Counted from the first letter of the stretch, positions 50,869 through 60,728 are shown. The stretch is DNA of 64,000 nucleotides from Candidatus Nitrosotalea sinensis (GCF_900143675.1 NZ_FRFC01000001.1:124001-188000); one strand, 5' to 3'. The notes: a model not told the origin generated them from the sequence alone. A program made the numbers and translations.

Positions 50869-51765
50869 TTACGATATTCTTCTTGTAGCTCTGTTTATAC
50901 TAAATAGTACTACCGACATCAATAACAACATTAAACCAATTACAAGGGATCCCAATGCCAACATGGTTGATGGAATTGAGAAATATCTTGTCGAATTAAA
51001 AATAGATATGACTACTACAGAGTAGATAACTCCTATAACTAGAAGTATGAAGCCTGGTAATCCCAAGTATTTTAGCGGATGTTTAAGAGCTACAAGTTCT
51101 AGTATGGATCCTATCACATCACTACTATGCGATACTGGATTTTTTGTAGATGTCTTTCCTCCGGTATTATAGATAACTGTGACTTTTTCTTCAGAAATTT
51201 TTAATCCTTTTTTTGATGCATCTATTAGAATTTCAGAATCTGCACCAAACCCATCAGTTAAGAAATTAATTGAATTCAGAGCTTTTTTCGAATATGCTCT
51301 AAAACCACTTTGTGTATCACGAAAAGGAAGTTCAGAGGCCAGATTTGTAATTTTGTCAAGCATTTTATTTCCTACCTTCCTGTATGAGGGCATATCAGAT
51401 TCATCATCAAATCTATATCCTATTACGATATCTGAATTTTTGTCTTGTATTGGTTTAATTAATTTAGGAGTTTCTTCAGGTAAGAATTGACCATCACCAT
51501 CAATGGTGATAGCTATATCAGCATCATTTTTCCTAGCATATTGAAATAGAGATTTCAAGGCAGCACCTTTTCCTTCGTTGTGTTGATGTTTGATAACAAC
51601 TGCTCCTGCCTTTTCAGCTTCTTTAGATGTTTGATCCGAAGAACCATCATCACAGACTACCACCTCATCTACATAACTCAACATTTTTTTTATGAGGTTT
51701 CCTATTACCTTTTCTTCATTAAACGCTGGAATACATGCAATGACAAACAATTGAATTTCAATCAA
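50869..51765 (-). CDS. GT2 glycosyltransferase, polyprenyl-phosphate sugar synthase type
   Basis: 298 residues. It is paralogous in layout to the 41319 gene: CIPAFNEEKVIGNLIKKML, DDGSSDQTSKEA, TIDGDGQFLPEETPKL and the two C-terminal membrane helices (YLGLPGFILLVIGVIYSVVV and MLALGSLVIGLMLLLMSVVL). It probably loads a lipid carrier with a sugar for the surface glycan. The upstream region is A+T-rich and divergent from the PLP-enzyme gene. The donor is unknown. Confidence 0.85.
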   Translation of the reverse strand: MIEIQLFVIACIPAFNEEKVIGNLIKKMLSYVDEVVVCDDGSSDQTSKEAEKAGAVVIKHQHNEGKGAALKSLFQYARKNDADIAITIDGDGQFLPEETPKLIKPIQDKNSDIVIGYRFDDESDMPSYRKVGNKMLDKITNLASELPFRDTQSGFRAYSKKALNSINFLTDGFGADSEILIDASKKGLKISEEKVTVIYNTGGKTSTKNPVSHSSDVIGSILELVALKHPLKYLGLPGFILLVIGVIYSVVVISIFNSTRYFSIPSTMLALGSLVIGLMLLLMSVVLFSINRATRRIS

Positions 51766-51910
51766 TCATGCCTATAAAAAATATTATGAATGTCAAGAAA
51801 AGTCACTAACGCGCCTCATTGAAAATATGTTATTTTTATCACATTCAGAACTGTCATTAACCACATTTTGTGATGATTCAAATAGTTCTTTTTAATGGAT
51901 ATATTATCAC

Positions 51911-53185
51911 ATGAAATCTGTTCCAACAGAAATAATCAAGATAATTAAAAAGAGATTTGAGGATTATGATGATTTTGTACCAGGTAAAACGAAGATCAGA
52001 TTGGTGGAACCTTCATTTGGCGCAGATGAAGTAATTGAATCACTTGACTCACTTTTAACTACCAAAGTTACCATGGGAGAAAAAGTTAAGAAATTTGAAC
52101 AATTATTTTCAAAGTATCTTCATGTTAATTTTTCAGCAATGGTTAATTCTGGTTCATCAGCAAATTTAGTTGCGTTATCAGCTTTAACAAATCCAACATA
52201 CTCAAAAAGACTACCCAAAAATAGTGAAGTAATTACTCCAGCCGTCACATGGGTTACAACGGTTTACCCTCTCACAAATTTGAATTTAAAGCCTAAATTT
52301 GTAGATATCAGTCTAGAAAATTTTTGCATAGATCCAGATAAGTTAGAAGAAGCTGTAACAAAGAACACATCTCTACTTCTACCCGTTCATTTATTGGGAA
52401 ATGTTTGTGATATGGGGCGGATAACAGAAATCGCTAGAAAAAAAAATCTACATGTAATGGAAGATTGTTGTGAAGCTCATGGTGCGGAATTTAAAGGTAA
52501 AAAAGTGGGAACTTTTGGTGACATAGGAACTTTTAGTTTCTTTTTATCACACCATATAACGACAATAGAAGGAGGAATGACAGTAACTAATAACAAGGAG
52601 ATATACGAGTTAACCAAGGCACTTAGAGCATTTGGATGGATACGCGATTTACGAAATAAGACGGCATTAAGTAAAAAATATCCGTCAATAGATCCTATGT
52701 ATTTATTTGTAAATTTAGGATATAATTTGCGGCCTACAGAAATTCAAGGAGCATTTGGAATTCACCAGATTTCAAAGTTAGATAAATTTATCAAAATACG
52801 AAAAGAAAATGCAAAATATTGGACAAAGAGATTTGCAACTTATGAAGATTATTTCATACTTACTAAGGATGATCCTAGAACACATCAAGTATGTTTTTGT
52901 TATCCTATGACGATAAGAAATGACGCACCCTTCAACAGAGAGATGTTGGTTAAATATCTTAAGAAGCACAACATAGAAACAAGACCCATAATGTCTGGAA
53001 ATTTACTAGAACAGCCGTCTATCAAGTATATACCTCACTACGCAAGAGGTACGCTTAACAATTCAAAAATAGCCATGCGTAATTCTTTCTTTTTTGGAAA
53101 TCATCACAGAATGGGAAGAGACCAACGAGAATATATTGTAGATACCATAGCACAGTTTATAGAACGAAAACTGTGGAAACGGTAG
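51911..53185 (+). CDS. RfbH/ColD-like PLP-dependent sugar 3-dehydratase (DegT family)
   Basis: 424 residues, fold-type I. PLP features: NSGSSANLVAL (phosphate cup), D185 in EDCCEAHGA. The position of the Schiff-base Lys (normally S-F-x-x-x-K) is His214 in FSFFLSHHITTIEGGM. Replacement by His is the hallmark of RfbH and ColD, which remove the C3 hydroxyl instead of transaminating. The region aligned with RfbH's [2Fe-2S] cysteines (RDLRNKTALSKKY here) has none, so it is more like the ferredoxin-independent ColD. It precedes an Fcl/ColC-like gene. The sugar is inferred. Confidence 0.82.
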   Translation: MKSVPTEIIKIIKKRFEDYDDFVPGKTKIRLVEPSFGADEVIESLDSLLTTKVTMGEKVKKFEQLFSKYLHVNFSAMVNSGSSANLVALSALTNPTYSKRLPKNSEVITPAVTWVTTVYPLTNLNLKPKFVDISLENFCIDPDKLEEAVTKNTSLLLPVHLLGNVCDMGRITEIARKKNLHVMEDCCEAHGAEFKGKKVGTFGDIGTFSFFLSHHITTIEGGMTVTNNKEIYELTKALRAFGWIRDLRNKTALSKKYPSIDPMYLFVNLGYNLRPTEIQGAFGIHQISKLDKFIKIRKENAKYWTKRFATYEDYFILTKDDPRTHQVCFCYPMTIRNDAPFNREMLVKYLKKHNIETRPIMSGNLLEQPSIKYIPHYARGTLNNSKIAMRNSFFFGNHHRMGRDQREYIVDTIAQFIERKLWKR

Positions 53186-53244
53186 AGAAGTTTTTAGATG
53201 TCTCAAAATTATTATTGGTGTAACAGATTAACCATTGACATAGA

Positions 53245-54198
53245 ATGAATCTGATAGGAAAGAAAATAGTTGTAACTGGAGGTTCAGGATTTCTTGGTTC
53301 ACAGATAGTTAAGATGCTTCAAGAAAAAGGGATTTCAGATATAATCGTGCCTCGTTCAATTGATTGCGATTTAAGAATTCCGGAGAATTGTTCTAAAATA
53401 ACCAAGGGTGCAGATATTGTGTTTCATACTGCTGGAAATGTTGGAGGTATAGGATACAATAAGGAACACCCTGCCTCAGTGTTCTATGATAATATTATGA
53501 TGGACACCTTGATGATAGAAGAGAGTAGAAAGAACAAGGTAGAAAAATTTATTGCTATAGGTACAGTTTGCAGTTATCCGAAGTTTGTGGATGTACCGTT
53601 TTCTGAAGAACAGATTTGGAGTGGATATCCAGAGGAAACTAACGCTTCTTATGGATTATCTAAAAAAATGATGCTGGTACAATCTGAATCTTATCGTCAG
53701 GAATATAATTTCAATTCCATAGTCTTAGTTCAGACTAACCTATATGGGCCAGGAGATAATTTTGATCCCAATACATCTCATGTAATACCAGCCCTCATCA
53801 AAAAGATACATGATGCAAAAAACTCTAATATTTCTGAGATAGAAATTTGGGGAGACGGAACTCCTTCCAGAGATTTTTTGTATGTTGATGATGCCGCCAG
53901 AGCTGCCATATTAGCTGCTGAAAGATATGAAAAAAGTGAACCAATTAACATAGGCAGTGGAAATGAAGTCACCATAAAAGAATTGGCGGAAATTCTGATA
54001 AAATTAATGAATGTCAAATCGCAAGTTGTATGGAATAAACAAAAACCAAACGGTCAGCCTCGTCGTTGTCTAAGCATAGAAAAAGCAAGAAGAGAAATCG
54101 GATTTGAACCACAGGTAAGACTGGAAGAAGGCTTGAAAAGAACTATAGAATGGTATGAATTACTACAAGATAGTTCAGGAAAAACCAGCATCAATTAG
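53245..54198 (+). CDS. GDP-fucose synthase/ColC-like epimerase-reductase
   Basis: 317 residues, extended SDR fold. Signatures: VVTGGSGFLGSQIV, GGIGYNKEHPASVFYDNIMM, IGTVCSYPK with the family Ser/Cys pair, NASYGLSKKMMLVQ (Tyr-x3-Lys) and NLYGPGDNFDPNTSHVIPAL. These are the GDP-L-fucose synthase group, to which colitose epimerase/reductase ColC also belongs. It follows the ColD-like gene by 59 bases on the same strand, so GDP-colitose or another GDP-3,6-dideoxyhexose is plausible. No gmd is in the window. It overlaps the Nudix gene at the 3' end by 24 bases. Confidence 0.85.
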   Translation: MNLIGKKIVVTGGSGFLGSQIVKMLQEKGISDIIVPRSIDCDLRIPENCSKITKGADIVFHTAGNVGGIGYNKEHPASVFYDNIMMDTLMIEESRKNKVEKFIAIGTVCSYPKFVDVPFSEEQIWSGYPEETNASYGLSKKMMLVQSESYRQEYNFNSIVLVQTNLYGPGDNFDPNTSHVIPALIKKIHDAKNSNISEIEIWGDGTPSRDFLYVDDAARAAILAAERYEKSEPINIGSGNEVTIKELAEILIKLMNVKSQVVWNKQKPNGQPRRCLSIEKARREIGFEPQVRLEEGLKRTIEWYELLQDSSGKTSIN

Positions 54199-54594
54199 CA
54201 TTTTTTTAAAAAATGGTGCAGTCTCTTTTGGTATATTCTTAAAGAACTTACCGGTTTTGGCTTGATAGTCATAGTGTATTTTTCCTTTTTTCGTTATTAC
54301 AAGAAAACAATGAGTAACATCATGTCTGTTTGGATAGATTTTCTCATAAAATCCAACACTTGTCTTGATTTCCACATCTATACCCAATTCCTCTCTACCT
54401 ATTCTTTTAACAGCAGCTTCTAGTTTTTCTCCTCTCCTCATGATTCCTCCAGGCAGACAAAGTTTTCCCTTATAGGGAGAGATAGATCGTTTGACTAGTA
54501 AAAATTTCCCATTTTTTATTAAAATTAAGTCTACGCAACAAAATGGAAAATATGACTGGAACTTGTGAAATAAAGTATCATCAGGTCTTTGCAT
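54175..54594 (-). CDS. Nudix hydrolase, GDP-mannose mannosyl hydrolase-like
   Basis: 139 residues. The Nudix box is PGGIMRRGEKLEAAVKRIGR then EELGIDV: the first Glu and the EE pair are kept, but the RE dyad reads RI. I recall that GDP-mannose mannosyl hydrolases (Gmm/NudD) carry a similarly altered box. FHKFQSYFPFCCVDLILIKN at the start fits that subgroup as well. It may adjust GDP-sugar levels. It is convergent with the ColC-like gene. Confidence 0.72.
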   Translation of the reverse strand: MQRPDDTLFHKFQSYFPFCCVDLILIKNGKFLLVKRSISPYKGKLCLPGGIMRRGEKLEAAVKRIGREELGIDVEIKTSVGFYEKIYPNRHDVTHCFLVITKKGKIHYDYQAKTGKFFKNIPKETAPFFKKMLIDAGFS

Positions 54595-54785
54595 ATAAAT
54601 ATGAGAAAAATGATCTTAATATTTTAAAATTTATCACAGGTTTGAGAATTTCAGAGTTTGATTATAGATTTCTAATGGCAATATAATTAAGATGATATAC
54701 TGGAAGCAAAATTAAAAACATCAATGATAGGTTTGTTTTTCTCATTTAATCCAGTCCATTGTAAAATTTCATATTCTGTGAAATT

Positions 54786-56366
54786 ATGACTAGATTGATT
54801 ATAAAGACCAAAGATCATAAGATTTTTCTTTTAATTTTGCTCATTAGTTTTAGTGTTTATTCATTTACTTCACATGGACACAGGGCAACTCCAGACGAAT
54901 ATTTTCCATTTGTTCAAGCAGATCAAATAGTAAATAATATGCCTGCACAAGACAATATTCCACCAGAAGTACGTCTTTTCATTCAAAATCATGGTTATTG
55001 GAATGGCACTGCATCTATCTGTAAAAACGGAATACTTTGCTCAGAGACTCCCATAGGACATGCTATATCATACATGCCTTTTCTCATAATTGAAAAAAAT
55101 TTTCATATCATTCCAAGCTATGGTTTTAGTACAAATGATTTCAATGATTCTTTTTATGTATGGTGGAGAAATAGCGAAACCCATGAGGAAACTTTTACTT
55201 ACCTATTTTATGGTCCCGTCATAGCTTCCTTATCCGTAGCTGTTTTCTATTTAATCTGTCGTACGTATGAGTATAGTCAGAAAACTTCTGCTATTGTTTC
55301 TTTTGTATATGCATTTGCTAGCATAGAATGGGCATATAGTACTACTGCTTTTAGTAATGTAGAAAGTGTTTTATTAATTTTAACAGCGTTTTTATTTTAT
55401 AGAAGATTTAAGAAAAACTATTCGGCCATTAACCTATTTTTTATGGGTCTGTCACTAGGTTTTGGTGTTACCGTAAGATATGACATGGGAATTTTTGTGG
55501 CAATACTGGTTGGATATGTTATTTATGACATAATGAGAACATCTAACAAACTAAAAAACATTACAAGTTTTGCTATACCTTTAGCTTTTTTTGCCATCAT
55601 ATTGGAATTGGTAAGTATAGTAAGATTTGGACATGGATTCTTGGCTGGTGCTGTAGAAGGTTCTGTGTATGGTTTTGCATATGCCACCGGTGTGGTGATA
55701 GGACACAGTACTCCCATTCAGGTAGGAATATTTGGTTTATTATTTAGTCCAGGTGCAGGCATCTTTGTTTTCTCACCCATCTTGTTTAGTGCATTCATTT
55801 CTTTATTTGATTTTTACAAGAAAAATAGAGAGGATTGTATTTTCATATTGAGTTATTTTGCAGCATTATTGATCTTCTTTGGTACATGGTTTCATTGGCA
55901 TGGCTTTATTGCCTGGAGTGCTAGATACATGCTAACAATAATACCATTTTTAATAATCCCTCTAGGAGCAAGTATTCAAAAAAGAATCAACATACCTTTC
56001 AGGCTGTTTGTAATCATCACTTCTATAGTAGGATCTTTTTTTTCCTTTGCTTGGTTAATTCAAGATGTAACTTGGTTTGTGTGGGGCCAAATGGGAGGTA
56101 CAAAGGGTTTATTCGGATTAGATCCAATAGGAAAGTATCCACTTCATCTCGATCCATCAGTTTTTTGGACGTTTCAGAATAGTCAGTTAACACAGTCAAT
56201 AATATTGGAGTTTAGTGGTCTACAGGCAGATTTGTATTTATTAAAAATCTTAGGCCCAATTTTAACATCAATAGTACTTTCCATAATATTGATACCATCA
56301 CTACTCTATTTGAAATTATTAATAAAAGAAGAAATAATTCCTTTAGATAAAGAATCTAATACCTAG
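54786..56366 (+). CDS. GT-C (GT39/ArnT-like) membrane glycosyltransferase
   Basis: 526 residues, about ten to eleven membrane helices. The first extracytoplasmic loop has an acidic pair after helix 1 (RATPDEYFPFVQAD), the catalytic Asp-Glu signature of GT-C enzymes using polyprenyl-phosphate sugars. Later segments include FSPGAGIFVFSPILFSAF and WHWHGFIAWSARYML. It would transfer a sugar outside the cell membrane. It is followed by GT4 and GT2 genes with 17- and 16-base gaps. Donor unknown. Confidence 0.75.
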   Translation: MTRLIIKTKDHKIFLLILLISFSVYSFTSHGHRATPDEYFPFVQADQIVNNMPAQDNIPPEVRLFIQNHGYWNGTASICKNGILCSETPIGHAISYMPFLIIEKNFHIIPSYGFSTNDFNDSFYVWWRNSETHEETFTYLFYGPVIASLSVAVFYLICRTYEYSQKTSAIVSFVYAFASIEWAYSTTAFSNVESVLLILTAFLFYRRFKKNYSAINLFFMGLSLGFGVTVRYDMGIFVAILVGYVIYDIMRTSNKLKNITSFAIPLAFFAIILELVSIVRFGHGFLAGAVEGSVYGFAYATGVVIGHSTPIQVGIFGLLFSPGAGIFVFSPILFSAFISLFDFYKKNREDCIFILSYFAALLIFFGTWFHWHGFIAWSARYMLTIIPFLIIPLGASIQKRINIPFRLFVIITSIVGSFFSFAWLIQDVTWFVWGQMGGTKGLFGLDPIGKYPLHLDPSVFWTFQNSQLTQSIILEFSGLQADLYLLKILGPILTSIVLSIILIPSLLYLKLLIKEEIIPLDKESNT

Positions 56367-56383
56367 TACTAATTTAATTCGTT

Positions 56384-57682
56384 ATGAGAATAGGAATAAC
56401 AGTAGACTACGGTTCACTGGCAAAAGCTACTAGTTTGAACCTTATTGCGAAAAAGGTATTTCTCGAGATGGGTAAAATTATGAATATAGAAAAAACCTTC
56501 ACGATAGCTGCATTAAAGTATGAGGACATAGGTATTGGTGACTTTAACGAACATTTTGATTGTGTAAGCATACCCAACATGGGAGGATACAAATTTCCGC
56601 GCGAGGGATCATTATCATGTAACAATCTCATGATAGGCTTAATTGGAATTGATGAGGTTATTTTAGGCGAACAGGTATACAGAACAAAAGAAGATTGGAA
56701 AATCAATAAACCAATAATAGAGAGAGAAGTTCCCAAATGGGAAAGATTTGGAGATCATGTAATGACAATTCATGTAGCTTCAAACTCCGAAAAAGAACAA
56801 ATGATACAATATCTGAGAATTCCGGAAGAAAAGATACATGTAATTCCATTAGGAGTTGACCATGATCAGTTCAAGCCACCACCAGATAAATTTAAAGCTA
56901 GAAAAAAAATTCTTGGAAAATTCTTCATACGAGATTCTCCATATTTTATTCACTTAAGTGAAACCAATTTTGCCAGAAAGAACATACTTAGAATGTTAGA
57001 GGCTTTCAAGAAGGCACGCGGAGAAGGCATTAAACAAAAGTTGATTATAGTAGGAAAAATGGAACCTCAGGTATACAATGCCGCAGAGTCCATAGATGGA
57101 GTAATAATACTTGGATTTGTTTCTGAAGAACACTTAGTAGAGTTATTACAGGGAGCAGACGCATTAATTTTTCCATCACTGCATGAAGGATTTGGTTTGC
57201 CAGCAGTTGAAGCAATGTCTTGTGGAATACCAGTAATTACTTCCAATGTATTTGGTCTTCCTGAGATAGTCGGAGACGGAGGAATGTATGTTAACCCTTA
57301 TGATACTTCTGACATAGCAGATAAAATTATTGAAGTTTCCAGAAATGAAAAATTGAGGTTGATCTTAGCAGATGGTGCATTAAAAACATCAAGAAAATAT
57401 TCATGGCAAACAACAGCATCAGAATTATTAAAATTGATAAGAACTACTGTAAAATATGAGAATAATTTTGATTATGATGAATCACTTGATTTGTCTGCTT
57501 ACAGAACACTTACTACAATTTGCAACATAACTCCTGGTCTCAGAGAAATATCAGGACAAGATCTTATTCAGTTTGACTATTCAAGAATCATACCATGGGC
57601 AAGGGAAGTAGGATTAGAAAATCCAGACGTAAAGGATTTTCTTTTACCATTCAAAGAATGGTTGATGACGCACTCAAATTAA
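56384..57682 (+). CDS. GT4-family glycosyltransferase
   Basis: 432 residues, GT-B fold. The donor-site motif E-x7-E is intact (HEGFGLPAVEAMSCGIPVIT), preceded by IHVIPLGVDHDQFKPP and VGDGGMYVNPYDTSDIADKI. There is no membrane helix, so it acts at the inner membrane face. An extra 70 residues at the C-terminus (YRTLTTICNITPGLREISGQ) are unrecognised. It is cotranscribed with flanking glycosyltransferases. Confidence 0.88.
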   Translation: MRIGITVDYGSLAKATSLNLIAKKVFLEMGKIMNIEKTFTIAALKYEDIGIGDFNEHFDCVSIPNMGGYKFPREGSLSCNNLMIGLIGIDEVILGEQVYRTKEDWKINKPIIEREVPKWERFGDHVMTIHVASNSEKEQMIQYLRIPEEKIHVIPLGVDHDQFKPPPDKFKARKKILGKFFIRDSPYFIHLSETNFARKNILRMLEAFKKARGEGIKQKLIIVGKMEPQVYNAAESIDGVIILGFVSEEHLVELLQGADALIFPSLHEGFGLPAVEAMSCGIPVITSNVFGLPEIVGDGGMYVNPYDTSDIADKIIEVSRNEKLRLILADGALKTSRKYSWQTTASELLKLIRTTVKYENNFDYDESLDLSAYRTLTTICNITPGLREISGQDLIQFDYSRIIPWAREVGLENPDVKDFLLPFKEWLMTHSN

Positions 57683-57698
57683 CACAAATTTTGATGAA

Positions 57699-59492
57699 AT
57701 GACTCTCAAATCAAGATACAAAAAATTTTTGAAACTTTCAAGATTGGCATCTGTGACAATACGTGAGTTTGGATTTAGTTATTTTATCAATGCAGCATAT
57801 TTACAATTGAAAAGAGAAAAATTGGCAATTTTTTCTCCTGATCCTGATTTTCCTAGAAAAGAGCAGCCATATTCACAAGTTAAAGCATATCATGAGTGGT
57901 TAAGAATTCATCAAATACATGCCTTCGAAGAAAAGGAATTTGAGGAAGAACTATCAAAATTCTCCAAACTTCCTACAATTGCAGTTATACTTCAAGTTAC
58001 TGAAAGAAACAAAGACCAGTTAAAAGAATCATTAAAATCTATCATTTCACAGCCGTATAGAAATCTAAAGGTATACCTTCACTCCAGTGATGAGGACATT
58101 CGTGATGCTTCCGAGTTGATGTCATCAACCAAATCAAGTATTTCACATCAAATTCTGATTACATCAAATGATCTAAACCAACTTTGTATGTCAATTAATG
58201 AGGATTACATGATGTTCATGACATCTGGAGACCTTTTGACAAAAAATGCATTGTATCTAATAATCAAGTCTTTGAACAGTACAAATGAAAACTATGATAT
58301 CATATATTCTGATGAGGATCAATTAAGTGAAAATAGAAGAATAAATCCTTTCTTTAAGCCAGACTGGTCACCTGATCTTTTTTTGAGTTATGATTACATA
58401 TCAAACTTTTATCTAGTGAATTCGAAGATTTTTATTCAATCTGGAGGTTTTAATGATAAACTGCTTGAAACAAACCACTATGACTTGCTTTTACGTTTGA
58501 CAGAAATTACAGATAAAATATGTCATATTCCAACTGTACTAATAAGTTGTGAGAAAAGGATCCGTTCTGCAACAATTTATGAAAAAGAAGTTTTGGAAGT
58601 TCTTTCAAGAACACTAAAACGTAGGAATTTAGAAGGAATTCCGAAAAAAGGAAAGATAGAGAATACCTTCAAGATTGATCTTACCTTGAAAAACGAACCA
58701 AAAGTATCCATCATAATACCAACAAAAGATAATTTTGATTTACTTCAAAGATGTATCAAAACCCTCAAGATCAAAACTTCGTATAAGAATTATGAAATAA
58801 TCATAATCGATAACAATAGTTCCAACAAGGAGACATTGTCTTATCTTACATCTTTACCACATAATATAATTAGATATCAACATCCTTTCAATTTTTCTAA
58901 AATGAATAATTTAGTTGCATCTAAATTGTCAACAGATTATTTATTATTTTTAAACGATGATACTGCAATACTTGAACCAGAATGGTTGACAGAAATGGTA
59001 AAGATTTGTCAGCAAAAAGGAATAGGCATAGTAGGTGCAAAACTAGTTTTTTCAAATAATATGATACAACATGCAGGAATGGTAATACTACCATCAGGTG
59101 CTGGTTTTCATCCTCTACAAGGAGTCAACGGTAACAATCCAGGATATTTTGGATCTCTAAATACAGTAAGGAATTGTTCTTCTGTAACAGGAGCTTGTCT
59201 TCTCATAAAAAAAGAAGTTTTTGACATGATTGGAGGTTTTGACAATAATTTTGATCTTTATTATGGAGATACGGATCTTTGTTTAAAGACAATAGAAAGA
59301 GGATACAGAGTAGTATACACACCATACGCTAGGATACTACATGAGGGATCTAGTAAAATTAAGGAACATTCAACCAGATTTTACACAGTAGAAAACCATT
59401 ATCATTTTGTAAAGAAATGGCCTATGGTCAAGAAGGGAGATCCGTTTTACAATCCAAACTTAACGTGGGATTATAAAATTGATATCAGTTAG
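57699..59492 (+). CDS. Two-domain GT2 glycosyltransferase
   Basis: 597 residues. Residues 95-290 are a first GT2-like domain with a degenerate donor region (YSDEDQLSENRRINPFFKPD). Residues 335-590 are a canonical GT-A domain: VSIIIPTKDNFDLLQRCI, IIIDNNSSNKE, FLNDDTAILEPEWL and SVTGACLLIKKEVFDMIGGF. This architecture occurs in O-antigen/rhamnan-type glycan assembly. It probably adds successive residues, with one domain inactive or of another specificity. No membrane helix. Confidence 0.85.
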   Translation: MTLKSRYKKFLKLSRLASVTIREFGFSYFINAAYLQLKREKLAIFSPDPDFPRKEQPYSQVKAYHEWLRIHQIHAFEEKEFEEELSKFSKLPTIAVILQVTERNKDQLKESLKSIISQPYRNLKVYLHSSDEDIRDASELMSSTKSSISHQILITSNDLNQLCMSINEDYMMFMTSGDLLTKNALYLIIKSLNSTNENYDIIYSDEDQLSENRRINPFFKPDWSPDLFLSYDYISNFYLVNSKIFIQSGGFNDKLLETNHYDLLLRLTEITDKICHIPTVLISCEKRIRSATIYEKEVLEVLSRTLKRRNLEGIPKKGKIENTFKIDLTLKNEPKVSIIIPTKDNFDLLQRCIKTLKIKTSYKNYEIIIIDNNSSNKETLSYLTSLPHNIIRYQHPFNFSKMNNLVASKLSTDYLLFLNDDTAILEPEWLTEMVKICQQKGIGIVGAKLVFSNNMIQHAGMVILPSGAGFHPLQGVNGNNPGYFGSLNTVRNCSSVTGACLLIKKEVFDMIGGFDNNFDLYYGDTDLCLKTIERGYRVVYTPYARILHEGSSKIKEHSTRFYTVENHYHFVKKWPMVKKGDPFYNPNLTWDYKIDIS

Positions 59493-59550
59493 TTGCCCTT
59501 TGACTGTATTAATATTAGAGAAACTTCAAGATTCAAAATGAAGAGTGTTT

Positions 59551-60591
59551 ATGATAAAAGAACAAAAACATAACGAAAATCAAGTTAGGAAATACAAGGA
59601 GTTTCTTGATACCTTATATCGTGAGGTTCTCCTGAGACCCCCTGACAAAGAGGGTCTTGAACATTACATAACCTCACTTGTGGAAAAACGTATGACGTTG
59701 AGAGAAGTAACAGAATCAATCATAGAATCAGATGAGAGTAAGAATATAGCATACTTTAGTCATTATTCAGCACAATTTTGGAATCATTTGGATGAAATCA
59801 AATCTTATCTCAATAGACTTTCTACAGGCGATGAAAATACTAACTGGATGCAAGACATTCCAAAACGCTTTAAACAATACATACCATTTCACAAGGTGCT
59901 TGTTGTAGGATGCGGTAATGGTTGGGTAGAGCGCACGCTATTTGATCTTGGAATAGCCAAGCATTTTGATGCTTTTGATATTTCAGAGGAATATTTGACA
60001 ACAGCAAAAGAACAAAAAGGAAATAGACCCATCAATTATTTTATTTCTGACATAAATGAGATGAAGAATATTTCAAATGCAGAATATGACGCTGTTTTTA
60101 ATGTAGCAATCCTACATCACGCCGAAAATATAGAATATGCATTAAAACGACTCACCGAGGTTTTGAAACCTAATGGTCTCATGTTCAATTGGGAATATGT
60201 AGGACCTTCAAGGAACCAATATTCTGAAGAACATGTAAAAAGGATGCAAGAGATAATGGAATCCTTACCAGTTAAATTTAGATCAACCCATTCATTACGT
60301 CCTCCAATAGAGAATTTTCGTGTAGAGCCGACAGAAGCCATTCATTCGGATTTGATACGACCCCTATTTTCAAAATATTTTGATATAATTTATGAAAGAG
60401 ATTTGAATGGCGGGATAGCATATCAAATACTTTGGAATAATATTGATGAGTTTAAAAAAGGAGATAAAGATGCTGTAGAACATCTAGAATTTTTAATAAA
60501 TAAAGATAATGAATATACGCAATTAAAAAAGGTGCCAGTTCTTTTTTGGTATTCAGTTGGGAAACCAAAAAATGAATTGCACAATAAATAA
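59551..60591 (+). CDS. SAM-dependent methyltransferase with N-terminal DUF4214-like module
   Basis: 346 residues from the ATG at 59551 (a GTG two codons earlier is also open). Residues 10-65 match a DUF4214-type module (YREVLLRPPDKEGLEHYITS). Residues 105-215 are a class I methyltransferase with motif I VLVVGCGNGW and FDAFDISEEYLTTAKE. The remaining tail is unrecognised. It likely methylates a sugar, or caps the chain. The same DUF4214-like module closes the adjacent sulfotransferase. Confidence 0.83.
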   Translation: MIKEQKHNENQVRKYKEFLDTLYREVLLRPPDKEGLEHYITSLVEKRMTLREVTESIIESDESKNIAYFSHYSAQFWNHLDEIKSYLNRLSTGDENTNWMQDIPKRFKQYIPFHKVLVVGCGNGWVERTLFDLGIAKHFDAFDISEEYLTTAKEQKGNRPINYFISDINEMKNISNAEYDAVFNVAILHHAENIEYALKRLTEVLKPNGLMFNWEYVGPSRNQYSEEHVKRMQEIMESLPVKFRSTHSLRPPIENFRVEPTEAIHSDLIRPLFSKYFDIIYERDLNGGIAYQILWNNIDEFKKGDKDAVEHLEFLINKDNEYTQLKKVPVLFWYSVGKPKNELHNK

Positions 60592-60636
60592 AGAAATCAA
60601 TTTGAGGTAGAATTCACCAAGGATAATAAATTGAAC

Positions 60637-60655
60637 TTCTCTTTCTGAAAGAGAA
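60637..60655. repeat. Hairpin between methyltransferase and sulfotransferase genes
   Basis: TTCTCTTT-CTG-AAAGAGAA, a perfect 8-bp stem 46 bases after the methyltransferase stop. It may be a processing or regulatory element. There is no U-run directly after it. Confidence 0.4.
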
Positions 60656-60696
60656 TTGGTTCAGAATAGAATTTCAAACACATACTAACTGTGTTG

Positions 60697-60704
60697 TATA
60701 AATA
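60697..60704 (+). promoter_or_regulatory. TATA box for the sulfotransferase gene
   Basis: TATAAATA ends 25 bases before the TTG at 60729, so the gene can be transcribed on its own and leaderless, independent of the upstream glycosyltransferase run. Confidence 0.5.
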
Positions 60705-60728
60705 GAGTGAAACCTAAAATCAAATAAT

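Noticed and set aside
51911-53185. Simple sugar aminotransferase assignment
   Set aside because: The catalytic lysine position is histidine in a well-aligned motif, so ordinary transamination is unlikely.
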